Below are positions 7,504-16,015 of a DNA stretch of 64,000 bases, piece after piece. Each line of letters starts with the position of its first letter. The stretch's first letter is position 1. The DNA lies in NCBI RefSeq assembly GCF_006335145.1, contig NZ_VDMN01000003.1, positions 62,001-126,000 on the forward strand. The letters run 5' to 3'. The stretch comes from Aliirhizobium smilacinae. Lineage in GTDB: Bacteria; Pseudomonadota; Alphaproteobacteria; Rhizobiales; Rhizobiaceae. The notes beneath the pieces were generated by a model. That model ran no database searches. It had not been told where the DNA came from and saw nothing but the letters and a program-made list of their open reading frames with translations. Both the position numbers and the translations under genes were made by a program.

Positions 7504-8199
7504 ATGGCTATCAGTGGCTTGAATTGTTCGCGTTGGGTGGCGGGGATCGGCGCAGGTTTTTTTGCATTCGGGGCAGTTGCCGCGGATCTGACACCCGCCC
7601 CGGCCGCCCCGGTTGCAGAAGAGGCAATCTCCTCTCCCAGCCCCTGGCAGGTCCGCGTCCGCGCCCTCGGCGTCATCACCAAGGATGATGGCTCTATCGA
7701 TCAGGCGCCTGGGATTGGGTTGCAATACAGCGACACGGTTATTCCGGAACTGGATATCAGCTACTTCTTCACCGACAACATTGCTGCCGAACTGATCCTC
7801 GGCACGACCTATGCCAAGATCAAGACGGATGGTCTGGGCGATATCGATGTCGGCAAGGCGTGGCTTCTGCCGCCGACGCTGACGCTGCAATATCACTTCA
7901 CCGATTTCGGTGCCTTCAAGCCGTATGTCGGTGCAGGTATCAACTATTCTCTGTTCTATAATCAGTCCGACAAGGCCGGCTTCAAGAACCTCGACGTCAA
8001 GAATGATTTCGGCTGGGCTCTGCAGGCTGGTTTCGACTACATGCTCGACGAGCATTGGGGCGTCAACTTCGACGTGAAGAAGATTTTTCTGGAAACGGAC
8101 TGGAAGGTTGATAGCAGCCCTGTCGGCGGCGCGCCTCTTTCCGGCAAAGCCAAGATCGATCCCTGGCTGATCGGTGCAGGTGTTACCTACCGCTTCTAA
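7504..8199 (+). CDS. ompW: OmpW family outer membrane protein
   Basis: This 231-residue protein has a signal peptide (about residues 1-26, cleavage after AVA), a proline/alanine-rich linker, then an eight-stranded beta-barrel. Alternating strand patterns and turns match OmpW: VRVRALGVITKDDGS, the PELDISYFFTDNIAAEL segment, FKPYVGAGINYSLF, DYMLDEHWGVNFDVKK, and a terminal VTYRF with C-terminal Phe for barrel assembly. OmpW forms a narrow hydrophobic channel for small molecules. The start carries AAGGAGAGG upstream. A perfect FNR/FixK box precedes it, in keeping with oxygen-linked control of ompW in other bacteria. Confidence 0.9.
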   Translation: MAISGLNCSRWVAGIGAGFFAFGAVAADLTPAPAAPVAEEAISSPSPWQVRVRALGVITKDDGSIDQAPGIGLQYSDTVIPELDISYFFTDNIAAELILGTTYAKIKTDGLGDIDVGKAWLLPPTLTLQYHFTDFGAFKPYVGAGINYSLFYNQSDKAGFKNLDVKNDFGWALQAGFDYMLDEHWGVNFDVKKIFLETDWKVDSSPVGGAPLSGKAKIDPWLIGAGVTYRF

Positions 8200-8227
8200 A
8201 TCAAGAAAAAGGCGGGGGTCTTGATTG

Positions 8228-8255
8228 CGGCGCGACCCAGGTCGCGCCGTTTTTT
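8228..8255 (+). terminator. rho-independent terminator
   Basis: CGGCGCGAC pairs perfectly with GTCGCGCCG across a 4-nt loop, followed by TTTTTT. It ends the ompW transcript and lies before the convergent tautomerase gene. Confidence 0.9.
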
Positions 8256-8274
8256 GTTTCGGCAGCGGTGCGGT

Positions 8275-8493
8275 TCAACTTTCCCTCGGTGCGCGGTATG
8301 CATCCGGAATGACGAAGATTTCGTCGGCGCGGCCATAACCGCCATCCTTCACTTCCTCGATCAGCACCATCGTGTGAGGGCGGGCCGCCTCGCTTAGATA
8401 GTCCACCAGCATGTCGGTCGTGCGGTGCACGATCTCCTCTTTCTGAACCTTGGAGAGTGCGCCTTCCGGCGTCTTGATGTTGACGAATGGCAT
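8275..8493 (-). CDS. 4-oxalocrotonate tautomerase family protein
   Basis: This 72-residue protein begins MPFVNIKTPEG, so processed Pro-1 is the catalytic base expected of the tautomerase superfamily. The small beta-alpha-beta fold with a conserved hydrophobic MVLIEEV strand fits a 4-OT monomer that assembles into hexamers. It would isomerise an enol/keto compound; the substrate is not known. It lies 22 nt after the SDR gene on the same strand with an AAGGAG site, so the two are probably one operon controlled by the divergent LysR regulator. Confidence 0.85.
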   Translation of the reverse strand: MPFVNIKTPEGALSKVQKEEIVHRTTDMLVDYLSEAARPHTMVLIEEVKDGGYGRADEIFVIPDAYRAPRES

Positions 8494-8515
8494 AGATTTT
8501 CTCCTTTTTGATCGC

Positions 8516-9256
8516 TCAGATCATGCCGCCATTGGCGCGCAGGACCTGACCGTTGACCCAGCCGCTTTCCGCGCTCGCAAGGAATGAGACCACGGAGGCG
8601 ATGTCGTCCGGCTGGCCAAGGCGACCGAGCGGGATGTTGCGGATGATGTTCTGGACGAGCTCTTCCGACTTGCCGGTCATGAACAGCTCGGTTTCGACCG
8701 GGCCGGGAGCGACTGCGTTAACGGTGATACGGCGCTTGCCCAGTTCCTTGGATGCAACATGGGTCATGGCTTCGACGCCGGCCTTGCTGGCTGCATAAGG
8801 ACCGTAGCCTGGTCCATACATGCCGACGACACTGGACGAGAAGTTGATGATGCGGCCACCTTCGCGCAGGCGCTTGCCGGCCTCGCGAATACCGTAAAAC
8901 GTGCCGGTGAGGTTGACGGCGATGTGTCTGTTGAACTCGGCATCGTCCGTTTCGGTCAATGGCGATAGCTTCATGACGCCGGCGTTGTTGACGAGGACAT
9001 CGGCGGCGCCGAAGCTTTTTTCCGCAGCGTCGAACAGATTCGTCATACCGGCCGACGTGGCTACATCTGCCTTAACGGCAATCGCATGGCCGCCTGCTGT
9101 TTCGATATCCCGGACGACGTCATCGGCCCCGTTCTGGCTCGATGCGTAGTTCACCACGACGGCAAACCCGTCCTTGGCGAGACGGAGGGCGAGTACCCTG
9201 CCGATGCCCTTGGATGCTCCGGTGACGATGGCGACGCGCTGTGTTTTCTCGGTCAT
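8516..9256 (-). CDS. SDR family oxidoreductase (FabG-like)
   Basis: This 246-residue NAD(P)-dependent short-chain dehydrogenase has the TGASKGIG cofactor motif (about residues 12-19), NNAG (about 91-94), and the catalytic S-Y-K with YAASK (about 155-159). The end GWVNGQVLRANGGMI is typical. The chosen ATG at 9256 has AGGAGAAA upstream on the - strand; the longer open frame to 9511 runs into the divergent LysR gene. Residue D/N preference (VNYASS after beta-2) suggests NADPH. It is transcribed with the tautomerase and divergently from a LysR regulator with a palindrome between them. Confidence 0.9.
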   Translation of the reverse strand: MTEKTQRVAIVTGASKGIGRVLALRLAKDGFAVVVNYASSQNGADDVVRDIETAGGHAIAVKADVATSAGMTNLFDAAEKSFGAADVLVNNAGVMKLSPLTETDDAEFNRHIAVNLTGTFYGIREAGKRLREGGRIINFSSSVVGMYGPGYGPYAASKAGVEAMTHVASKELGKRRITVNAVAPGPVETELFMTGKSEELVQNIIRNIPLGRLGQPDDIASVVSFLASAESGWVNGQVLRANGGMI

Positions 9257-9312
9257 GAGATTTCTCCTTTTCTGACAGCCAAAATATGCTGATCTAGATT
9301 GAGAACAATAAC

Positions 9313-9329
9313 TGTCATTTGACATGACA
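9313..9329. promoter_or_regulatory. candidate LysR operator between SDR and lysR
   Basis: TGTCAT-TTGAC-ATGACA is a perfect 6-bp inverted repeat in the 97-nt gap between the divergent SDR and LysR genes, where a LysR regulator would bind to control both promoters. Confidence 0.45.
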
Positions 9330-9353
9330 ATTTGCCTGTGCTGAACAATCGGC

Positions 9354-10247
9354 ATGGACAGATTTTTGCGCATGCAGCTTTTCGTAAGGGTGGTGGAACG
9401 GGGCAGTTTTCTCGCTGCCGCCGCGGATCTGGGGCTCGCCCGCTCCACAGCCACGCAGGCGATAAAGGCGCTGGAGGCAGATGTCGGCGCGCGGCTGCTT
9501 GAGCGGACCACGCGACATGTTGCCGTGACCCTGGACGGCAGCGCATTTTATCAACGCTGCCTGTCGATCCTTGCCGATGTAGACGAGGCGGAGGCGATCT
9601 TTCGGGATGCAAAACCGCAAGGCATTCTGCGGGTGGACGCCCATCCAGTGCTGACCCAGACCTTTCTGCTGCCGCATCTCAGATCCTTTCTCGATCGTCA
9701 TCCGCTGCTCGAGATCCAGTTCGGGCAGGGAGACCGGTTCGTCGATCTCGTGCGCGAGGGCGTCGACTGCGTTATCCGGGCGGGTGAGGTGACCGACAGT
9801 TCGCTGATCATGCGAAGGCTCGGCTCGATCCGTGAGATGACCTGCGCCAGCCCGGACTATATCAAGGCTCGCGGTATGCCGCGAAGCCTTGACGATCTGG
9901 AGGGGCATCAGGTGGTCGGCTTCATCTCGTCACGCACGGGGCAGATCATGCCGCTTGAGTTCATGGTGGGGGAGGACGTGCGTTACGTCACCCTGCCGGC
10001 GCGCGTCACCGCCAACAATTCGGATACGGTGATGGATATTGCCCGCCGCGGATTTGGTTTGATGCAGGCGCCGCGTTATCACCTGCAGCGGCATGTCGAT
10101 GACGGCACGCTGGTGGAGGTATTGCCTGATTTTCCACCGCCACCGACCCCGCTTTCTGCGCTCTATCCGCAAAACCGTCAGCTTTCGCCACGTGTGCGGG
10201 TGTTCATCGACTGGGTTGCGAGGATATTTGCGGAAGCCGAGATCTGA
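9354..10247 (+). CDS. LysR family transcriptional regulator
   Basis: This 297-residue protein has a winged helix-turn-helix in its first 60 residues (MQLFVRVVERGSFLAAAADL, STATQAIKALEADVGARLLERTTR split across helices 2 and 3) and a periplasmic-binding-protein-like co-inducer domain from about residue 88. It belongs to the LysR subgroup that sits divergent to oxidoreductases. It is read away from the SDR-tautomerase pair across 97 nt, so it is the likely regulator of that pair and of itself. The co-inducer is unknown. Confidence 0.9.
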   Translation: MDRFLRMQLFVRVVERGSFLAAAADLGLARSTATQAIKALEADVGARLLERTTRHVAVTLDGSAFYQRCLSILADVDEAEAIFRDAKPQGILRVDAHPVLTQTFLLPHLRSFLDRHPLLEIQFGQGDRFVDLVREGVDCVIRAGEVTDSSLIMRRLGSIREMTCASPDYIKARGMPRSLDDLEGHQVVGFISSRTGQIMPLEFMVGEDVRYVTLPARVTANNSDTVMDIARRGFGLMQAPRYHLQRHVDDGTLVEVLPDFPPPPTPLSALYPQNRQLSPRVRVFIDWVARIFAEAEI

Positions 10248-10329
10248 TCAGGCTCACGCTGATTCATTTCGACGTGAAGGCGCAGCTTCTGCCTTATTAC
10301 GGCAATCGCTTCGCCCTATCTCCTAGTCC

Positions 10330-11349
10330 ATGATCACACGCCGTTCCGCACTTCTGTCCACCCCGTTTCTGCTTTCCGCGACCCGCGTATTCGCGCAGCA
10401 GCCGGTGCCGCAACCGCCCGAAACGCTGAAAACTGTTCTCGATCGCGCCGCCGGGCTGGAACCGCTGAAGGTGGTTCTGGTCTATCGGAACGGGCAGCCG
10501 CTGGCCGAGCGAGCCTTCAACGGACGCTCGCTTACGGCATCAAGCAACATCAAGTCGGCATCGAAATCGATCATCTCCTGCCTTGTCGGCATTGCCATCG
10601 ACCGCAAGCTGCTTGAAGGGCCGGATCAGAAGATTGCGCCGATCCTGAAAGCAGACCTGCCACGCAATCCCGATCCGCGAATCCACGAGATCACGGTGGG
10701 CAATCTGCTTTCGATGCAGGCCGGCCTGTCGCGAATGTCCGGACCGAATTACGGGCGCTGGGTGGCAAGTCCGAACTGGGTGCGTTTCGCGCTCTCGGAG
10801 CCCTTCGATGGAGAGCCTGGCGGGGAGATGCTCTATTCGACCGCATCCACACATCTTCTATCGGCCGTGCTCACCCGCGTCGGGGCCAAGTCGACGCTGG
10901 CTCTGGCACGAGACTGGCTGGAGCCGGTTGACGGTTTCAGGATCGGTGCCTGGGAGCGTGATCCGCAAGGCATCTATCTGGGCGGAAACCAGATGGCGAT
11001 GTCCGCCCGCTCGCTGATGGCTTTCGGCGAACTCTATCGCAACGGGGGAAAAACCGGGGAGGGCAGGCAGGTCGTCTCGAAAAGCTGGATCGACCAGTCA
11101 TGGGCACCGCGCACCAATTCGCGTTTTTCGGGTGACGCCTATGGCTATGGCTGGTTCATGCGTCGCATGGGCGGGGAAGATGTCAAATTCGGGTGGGGTT
11201 ATGGCGGGCAGATGGTCTATGTCGTGCCATCGCTCGACATGACCGTAGTGATGACGTCCAACGAAAGCGGCCCATCCGCGCGCAATGGTTATCGGGATCA
11301 ATTGCATGATCTCCTGGCAGAGATCGTCAATGTTACGCGCACGGCGTAA
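10330..11349 (+). CDS. serine hydrolase, class C beta-lactamase-like
   Basis: This 339-residue protein has an N-terminal export signal (residues 1-22, with RRS near the start and cleavage near VFAQ). The catalytic S76-x-x-K79 lies in KSASKSII, and Y169-S-T replaces the usual YxN. A GWGYGGQ segment near residue 295 takes the place of the KTG box. Such proteins are usually esterases or peptidases rather than true beta-lactamases. The substrate is unknown. It follows the LysR gene by about 80 nt on the same strand, so co-transcription is possible but not required. Confidence 0.85.
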   Translation: MITRRSALLSTPFLLSATRVFAQQPVPQPPETLKTVLDRAAGLEPLKVVLVYRNGQPLAERAFNGRSLTASSNIKSASKSIISCLVGIAIDRKLLEGPDQKIAPILKADLPRNPDPRIHEITVGNLLSMQAGLSRMSGPNYGRWVASPNWVRFALSEPFDGEPGGEMLYSTASTHLLSAVLTRVGAKSTLALARDWLEPVDGFRIGAWERDPQGIYLGGNQMAMSARSLMAFGELYRNGGKTGEGRQVVSKSWIDQSWAPRTNSRFSGDAYGYGWFMRRMGGEDVKFGWGYGGQMVYVVPSLDMTVVMTSNESGPSARNGYRDQLHDLLAEIVNVTRTA

Positions 11350-11431
11350 CGGGTATTGCTAGAATTGTTGTTGCGCTGCAAACACTCTCGTAAGTAAGTC
11401 CATGCCATGTTTTTGCCGTTAGGGGACGGCG

Positions 11432-12703
11432 ATGACATTTGATCTCAGGACCATCTACATGATGACGGCCTTGGCCTGCCTTGTGCTTGGCGCGTTGCAG
11501 GCGATCGTCTTCATGTCGGGGCGGTTCGACCGTTGGCTTGCATGGTGGAGCGCCAGCAATATCGCGCTGGGCCTTGGCGATCTCTTCATCGGCTTCCGTG
11601 GCCATCTGTCCGATGTCATCACGGTTCAACTGGGGAATGTGCTGGTGATCGCGGGGTGTGCGATGATGCCGGTCGCCATACGGTTGTTTGCCGGCCGGCC
11701 GGTCGATTTTTTGCGTTGCGCTGGACTGGTTGTCCTTCTGGTATTGCCAATCCTCATCGCATTTCCCGATAGCGGCACTGCGCGTGAGCGGGTCATATAC
11801 GGATCGCTTGTCGGCTGCCTTCTGGATCTTGCCGTCGCTTATGAAGCAAGCCGGCTTGCCCGGGACGAAGGACTTTATACGGCAAGGCTTACCTGCTGGC
11901 TGTTCCTGACCACGGGTTTCATTTACGCGGTACGGGCGCTATCCGGTGCGGTGGGGCTGTTCGGTGGCGACGGGTTGTTCGAGAGTGGAGCCGAGACGCA
12001 TGCACTGCTTGGTCTCGTGGTCATGGCGTTTCTGGCGCTGCGTGGCATGCTGATCGTGCTGATGGCCGCAGAACGGGCGGCAAACCAGTTAAAGGAAGCA
12101 GCGCATCACGATGCGCTGACCGGTGTGCTCAACCGCGGTGGACTTGTGAATGCCCTGCAGAGTGCATCGCCGGGTCGCATGGCGCTGCTTCTCGTCGATC
12201 TCGATCATTTCAAACAGCTCAACGATACCGGTGGACACGCTCTTGGCGACAAGGTGCTGAAGACATTCGCTTTCACCGCAACGAGCATTACCGACGCAGA
12301 TGATCTCGTCGCCCGTCATGGAGGCGACGAGTTCGTTATCCTGCTTCGACATCAGGATGCAGAGGAGGCCGTTGCTACGGCGGAGCGGCTTCGCCTTGCC
12401 TTCGCGCGGGTCCTTGACCAGCTCGATGCGGAGCTGCCTGTCAGACCTACATTGAGTATCGGTGTGGCAGTCGATGTCGATGGGGGTGAAACACTCGAGG
12501 CGCTGTTGCAGCGTGCCGACCATGCGCTGTATCGGGTGAAACGGCGTGGCCGCGACGGGGTCGAGGCCTATGAAATCGATACCGGGCGATTATCCGGCAG
12601 CATGATCACTGTGGCTCGTGAAAAGGATGCAGCCAAGCCCGATCCGGGCAACGTGGCGATCAATTCCGTTGTGTCGCCCGCGCATTCCGTGGGCGGTGCA
12701 TAG
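11432..12703 (+). CDS. membrane diguanylate cyclase (GGDEF)
   Basis: This 423-residue protein has about seven membrane helices in residues 8-215, then a GGDEF domain from about 222 to 385 with intact RHGGDEF (GGDEF at 297-301) and DHFKQLND for metal and substrate binding. It should make cyclic di-GMP from two GTP. The upstream allosteric I-site (RxxD five residues before GGDEF) reads DADD here, so product inhibition is likely absent. The N-terminal helices presumably sense a membrane or small-molecule signal. GGGGACGG precedes the ATG. It stands alone between a serine hydrolase and a convergent WD40 gene. Confidence 0.92.
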   Translation: MTFDLRTIYMMTALACLVLGALQAIVFMSGRFDRWLAWWSASNIALGLGDLFIGFRGHLSDVITVQLGNVLVIAGCAMMPVAIRLFAGRPVDFLRCAGLVVLLVLPILIAFPDSGTARERVIYGSLVGCLLDLAVAYEASRLARDEGLYTARLTCWLFLTTGFIYAVRALSGAVGLFGGDGLFESGAETHALLGLVVMAFLALRGMLIVLMAAERAANQLKEAAHHDALTGVLNRGGLVNALQSASPGRMALLLVDLDHFKQLNDTGGHALGDKVLKTFAFTATSITDADDLVARHGGDEFVILLRHQDAEEAVATAERLRLAFARVLDQLDAELPVRPTLSIGVAVDVDGGETLEALLQRADHALYRVKRRGRDGVEAYEIDTGRLSGSMITVAREKDAAKPDPGNVAINSVVSPAHSVGGA

Positions 12704-12973
12704 ATTGGCGATTTCGATTTTCCAAGGCTTCGAAAAATCGAATAAAAGCCGCCATATTAGGGTTACCCGTTCATCATGAAGCGGGCATCCAGTTGCATTA
12801 TCAATGGCTAATACTATGAGTGAATTCACAACCAAAGCGGGCAAATCAGCCGCGGTTGATTTTCGAATTCCTCTCCGGGAGCAACAGCGGTTCCACGTCA
12901 ATAACGTGAGCCGACGCTATCCCGTGGGGTGGGTGGGGGAAGTATGGAGCCCCCACTCATTCCCCGCGAGGTA
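12704..12973. other. intergenic gap between convergent genes
   Basis: No convincing gene lies here. An AT-rich inverted repeat, TTCGATTTT/AAAATCGAA (12713-12742), may terminate the diguanylate cyclase transcript, and a GTGGGGG/CCCCCAC hairpin (12933-12956) may mark the end of the WD40 transcript. Neither has a clear T-run. A short frame starting at 12804 runs on only as antisense of the WD40 gene. Confidence 0.4.
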
Positions 12974-13960
12974 TCAGGCGCTGATATCGACCACGCCGCA
13001 ATCGCCGGCTTCGGAAGAGAAGGAAAGCAGCTTGCCGCTTGCACTCCAGCTCAAGCCGGTGATCGCACCCTTGCCCGGGCGTCGAAGAAGAGCTTCCTTC
13101 TCGTCGGCGATCCTGACGCCGAGGATCATGCCGTCGATAAAGCCGATGGCCAAAACTTCCTCGGCCGGATGGAAGGCGACCTGGGTTACCATGATGTTGG
13201 CGCGTGTGCCGAGTTCCATCGGCGCCTTGCCCATCGGGCCATCCTTGGACGAAAAAGGCCAGACAATTGCTGCCGGCGCGCCGGACGAGGCAAGCCACTT
13301 GCCCTTCACCGACCATGACAGGGATTTCACCTTGGCGGGATAACCGGTCATGCGCATGTGTCGGTTGTCACCGGCCTTGCCGTCGAGCTTCCAACCGTGC
13401 AGCGCATTTTCCTGCATCATCGTGACGAGGAAACGGCCGTCCGGCGAGAAGGTGACGCCGGTATGGGCGCCTTTCCAATCGAGGTCTGCGGCCGGCGCGT
13501 TGGTGCCGACCCAGTGCAGCGACACGCCGTTGTAGCGGGCTGCGGCGATGCGCAGGCCCTTGGGAGCAAAGGCGATGCCTTCAACGCTGCGTTCCTCGGC
13601 GAATTCCTTGACCGAACCGTCGCCCTGGCGCACGAAGCTCGACTTGCCGACCGCATAGGCGACCGCATTCTGTGGCCCGCCGGCAATGACGCTGATCCAC
13701 TTGCGCGGCACTTCGGCCAATAGCGTCGTGGTGCCATCGTGGCCGATGCGCAGAACCTTGCCGTCTTCGCCGCCCGAAAGCAGGGTGGCGCTGAACGGAT
13801 CACGGATGCAGGTCAAAAGCCCCTGATGCGCTTCGGTGACTTTTTCGCCGCCGTCGAGGCGGTGGACGGTGCCGGCAGCAGTGGCGAAGAAAGGGATGTC
13901 GCCCAGGAAGTGCGTGGAGACGACGTGGCCTTCGAGATCAAGCGGTGCAACTGTCGGCAT
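12974..13960 (-). CDS. WD40 repeat protein
   Basis: This 328-residue protein has about seven WD40-like blades, visible as repeated segments such as TLLSGGEDGKVLRIG, GVTFSPDGRFLVTMMQ, SLSWSVKGKWLASSG and GLSWSASGKLLSFSS. It has no signal peptide, so it is a cytosolic beta-propeller scaffold. It lies 98 nt downstream of the COG0523 metallochaperone on the same strand; I recall this pairing as common in Rhizobiales, usually within the zinc (Zur) regulon. A role in metal allocation or as partner of the GTPase is inferred only from this. Confidence 0.85.
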   Translation of the reverse strand: MPTVAPLDLEGHVVSTHFLGDIPFFATAAGTVHRLDGGEKVTEAHQGLLTCIRDPFSATLLSGGEDGKVLRIGHDGTTTLLAEVPRKWISVIAGGPQNAVAYAVGKSSFVRQGDGSVKEFAEERSVEGIAFAPKGLRIAAARYNGVSLHWVGTNAPAADLDWKGAHTGVTFSPDGRFLVTMMQENALHGWKLDGKAGDNRHMRMTGYPAKVKSLSWSVKGKWLASSGAPAAIVWPFSSKDGPMGKAPMELGTRANIMVTQVAFHPAEEVLAIGFIDGMILGVRIADEKEALLRRPGKGAITGLSWSASGKLLSFSSEAGDCGVVDISA

Positions 13961-14058
13961 CAGGCGGCCATCATTCCAGACATTGTTTCGGTATCCATAT
14001 GGTTTTTCGGGCGCCGTTCCCGACGCCCGATTGTCTATATTGAATTCTGCAGCCTATG

Positions 14059-15183
14059 TCAGGCCGGTGTCTTGGCGGTCGCCTGGCAGGCGAGGAAGCT
14101 CTTTTCGATCTTGTCGAAATCGAGATTGCGGCCGATGAAGACGAGACGGCTCTCGCGCTTTTCGCCATCCTTCCAGGGACGCTGATGATCGCCTTCGACG
14201 ATCATGTGGACGCCCTGGATGACATAACGCTCCTCATCGCCGGCAAAGGCGATGATGCCCTTCAGGCGCAAGATGTTCGGACCTTCCGCCTGGGTGATCT
14301 TCTGGACCCAGGGGAAGAAGCGATCCGGGTTCATCTCGCCGCCGCGCAACGAAATCGACTTCACCGTGATGTCGTGGATCGGCGACATGGCATCGTGATG
14401 ACCGTGGTGGTGGTCGTGATCATGGTGATGATGATCATGGTCGTGATGTTCGTGACCATGATGGTGGTGATCATGGCCGCAATCAGGGCCGCAGACATGG
14501 TCGTCATGGTCATGATCGAGGAAATGCGGGTCGTTTTCCAGCGCACGCTCGAGGTTGAAGGCACCCTGATCGAGCACGCGGGAAAGGTCGACGCCGGAGC
14601 GGCTGGTCTTGTAGATGCGGGCGGTCGGGTTGATGGCGCGCACGACATCCTCGACCACTGCGAGTTCTTCCGGCGTGACGAGGTCGGTCTTGTTGATGAG
14701 CACGACGTCGGCGAAGGCGATTTGATCTTCGGCCTCGCGGCTGTCCTTCAGGCGTAATGGAAGGTGCTTGGCATCGACCAGGGCAACGACTGCATCGAGT
14801 TCCGTCTTGGCGCGGACGTCGTCATCCATGAAGAAGGTCTGGGCGACCGGGACCGGGTCGGCAAGGCCGGTGGTTTCGACGATGATGCCATCGAAACGGC
14901 CCGGGCGGCGCATCAGGCCTTCGACGACGCGGATCAGGTCGCCGCGCACCGTGCAGCAGACGCAGCCGTTGTTCATCTCGTAGATCTCTTCGTCCGATTC
15001 GACGATGAGGTCATTGTCGATGCCGATCTCGCCGAATTCGTTGACGATGACGGCATATTTCTTGCCGTGGCTTTCGGAGAGAATGCGGTTCAAAAGCGTC
15101 GTCTTGCCAGCGCCGAGATATCCGGTCAGCACGGTGACGGGAATAGGCTTTGCTGCCTGAGCTTCGGTGGTTTGGTCGGTCAT
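14059..15183 (-). CDS. CobW/COG0523 GTP-binding metallochaperone
   Basis: This 374-residue G3E GTPase carries Walker [10 protein letters not shown] (21-29), the metal-binding CVCC (74-77, in [13 protein letters not shown]), ETTGLADP, and NKTD for guanine. A histidine/aspartate-rich loop (about 222-262, including [19 protein letters not shown]) precedes the CobW C-terminal domain. Such proteins deliver zinc or another metal to client enzymes, mostly under zinc starvation. The ATG at 15183 was chosen because the in-frame extension to 15255 is not conserved-looking and crosses the promoter region. A TTATAA-centred palindrome 107 nt upstream resembles a Zur box. The WD40 gene follows on the same strand. 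Confidence 0.9.
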   Translation of the reverse strand: MTDQTTEAQAAKPIPVTVLTGYLGAGKTTLLNRILSESHGKKYAVIVNEFGEIGIDNDLIVESDEEIYEMNNGCVCCTVRGDLIRVVEGLMRRPGRFDGIIVETTGLADPVPVAQTFFMDDDVRAKTELDAVVALVDAKHLPLRLKDSREAEDQIAFADVVLINKTDLVTPEELAVVEDVVRAINPTARIYKTSRSGVDLSRVLDQGAFNLERALENDPHFLDHDHDDHVCGPDCGHDHHHHGHEHHDHDHHHHDHDHHHGHHDAMSPIHDITVKSISLRGGEMNPDRFFPWVQKITQAEGPNILRLKGIIAFAGDEERYVIQGVHMIVEGDHQRPWKDGEKRESRLVFIGRNLDFDKIEKSFLACQATAKTPA

Positions 15184-15289
15184 AGGGAAACCTCGAAGGT
15201 TATGGACTTGCGCCGAATGGCATTTCCATGGGGCGCCGAAAATCGTCCGCTCCATATAAGGGCAAGCTCGGACGAGTTCAAAGGGTTTC

Positions 15290-15303
15290 GATGTTATAAA
15301 ATC
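15290..15303. promoter_or_regulatory. candidate Zur box upstream of the COG0523 gene
   Basis: GATgTTATAAaATC is a 14-nt palindrome with one mismatched pair around a TTATAA core. It resembles alphaproteobacterial Zur operators with a GTTATAAC-type centre and sits before a gene type that is usually Zur-repressed. The exact consensus should be checked. Confidence 0.5.
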
Positions 15304-15306
15304 ACG

Positions 15307-15711
15307 TTACGGCAAGGTGGTGGCGTCGGTCTCGCGCAGTAGTTGATCCAGCGTCAGCATCGGATTGCCCGTCACCTTGGAATATGCGTAGTGGAAGCAG
15401 TCGAAATTGCTGAGGTGCCGTTTGCCGATACCGTGAGTTTCCGCCACCAATATCGCGTGAGCCAATAGCTCTCTTGGTGATCCGGCTTCACGAATTTCTA
15501 TGCCGCGGGCGTCGAGCCATTCGACAACGGCTCCCATCGCAGCTGTGTAAGAGCAGTCGAGTTGATCAGGTTTTGAGAGCACTATAATAGCTTCCCATGA
15601 CGCAAGTGGCGAGGTGAAAGGCGATTTCGCCGTTGCCAAGGCCTGTTCATAGGCCGTGGCTGTTTCTTCATCCGCTATCAGGGAAACAATCGCGCAAGCG
15701 TCAACAAACAT
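15307..15711 (-). CDS. vapC: VapC-like PIN domain toxin
   Basis: This 134-residue protein has the PIN-domain acidic residues at D4 (MFVDACAIVSL), E40 (SWEAIIVL) and D104 (NFDCFHYAYSK), which bind Mg2+ for RNA cleavage. The late GNPMLTLD segment is typical of VapC toxins of this branch. It follows the antitoxin gene with a 6-nt gap, the standard order. VapC cleaves tRNA or rRNA when released. The stop lies just 3 nt from the candidate Zur box of the next unit, so read-through between units is possible. Confidence 0.88.
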   Translation of the reverse strand: MFVDACAIVSLIADEETATAYEQALATAKSPFTSPLASWEAIIVLSKPDQLDCSYTAAMGAVVEWLDARGIEIREAGSPRELLAHAILVAETHGIGKRHLSNFDCFHYAYSKVTGNPMLTLDQLLRETDATTLP

Positions 15712-15717
15712 CCGAGA

Positions 15718-15963
15718 TCAGTCCAGATCGTGGTCAAAATCGTGATAGGTGGATGCTGGAACAGGCTGCCTGCCCTGCTTGAAGGCAAGGCCACGCTTCG
15801 TCAGGATGCGGCTTGCCGTTTCGCCTGGGGTTTCCTGCTGCACACGCTGATCTATGGTTTCTCTCAGCGCCGTGATGACGGCCTCCGTGATCGTCGTGCC
15901 GTCTATCTGTGCCAACTCGCGTGCGAGAGCATCAGCCTCTTCATTGCGAATATTGAGTGTCAT
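15718..15963 (-). CDS. vapB: VapB-like antitoxin
   Basis: This 81-residue protein begins MTLNIRNEEADALARELA, the ribbon-helix-helix N-terminus of rhizobial VapB (Rv0623-like) antitoxins, and continues into a C-terminal toxin-wrapping tail (KQGRQPVPASTYHDFDHDLD). I took ATG at 15963 over TTG at 15969 because AAGGTGG is well spaced. VapB neutralises VapC and represses the operon by binding its own promoter; repeats lying just upstream (15975-16015) are candidate sites. The gene is complete with no frame disruption. Confidence 0.88.
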   Translation of the reverse strand: MTLNIRNEEADALARELAQIDGTTITEAVITALRETIDQRVQQETPGETASRILTKRGLAFKQGRQPVPASTYHDFDHDLD

Positions 15964-15974
15964 GGGCAACCACC

Positions 15975-16015
15975 TTGTGTAGCCAATTCTCTCACATTGT
16001 GTAGCTTTTCGCTAC
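15975..16015. promoter_or_regulatory. repeats in the vapBC promoter (candidate VapB operator)
   Basis: TTGTGTAGC occurs twice in direct orientation (15975-15983 and 15997-16005), and the second copy overlaps the perfect inverted repeat GTAGC-TTTTC-GCTAC (16001-16015). Location directly upstream of vapB fits autoregulation. The last bases overlap the creatininase stop codon. Confidence 0.45.

Noticed and set aside
12804-13343. 179-codon + strand frame after the diguanylate cyclase
   Set aside because: Only its first 50 codons are intergenic; the rest is antisense of the WD40 gene and no ribosome site precedes it.
14400-14480. Tandem CATGAT/GTGATG-like repeats resembling a microsatellite
   Set aside because: These code for the His/Asp-rich metal loop of the COG0523 protein on the - strand.
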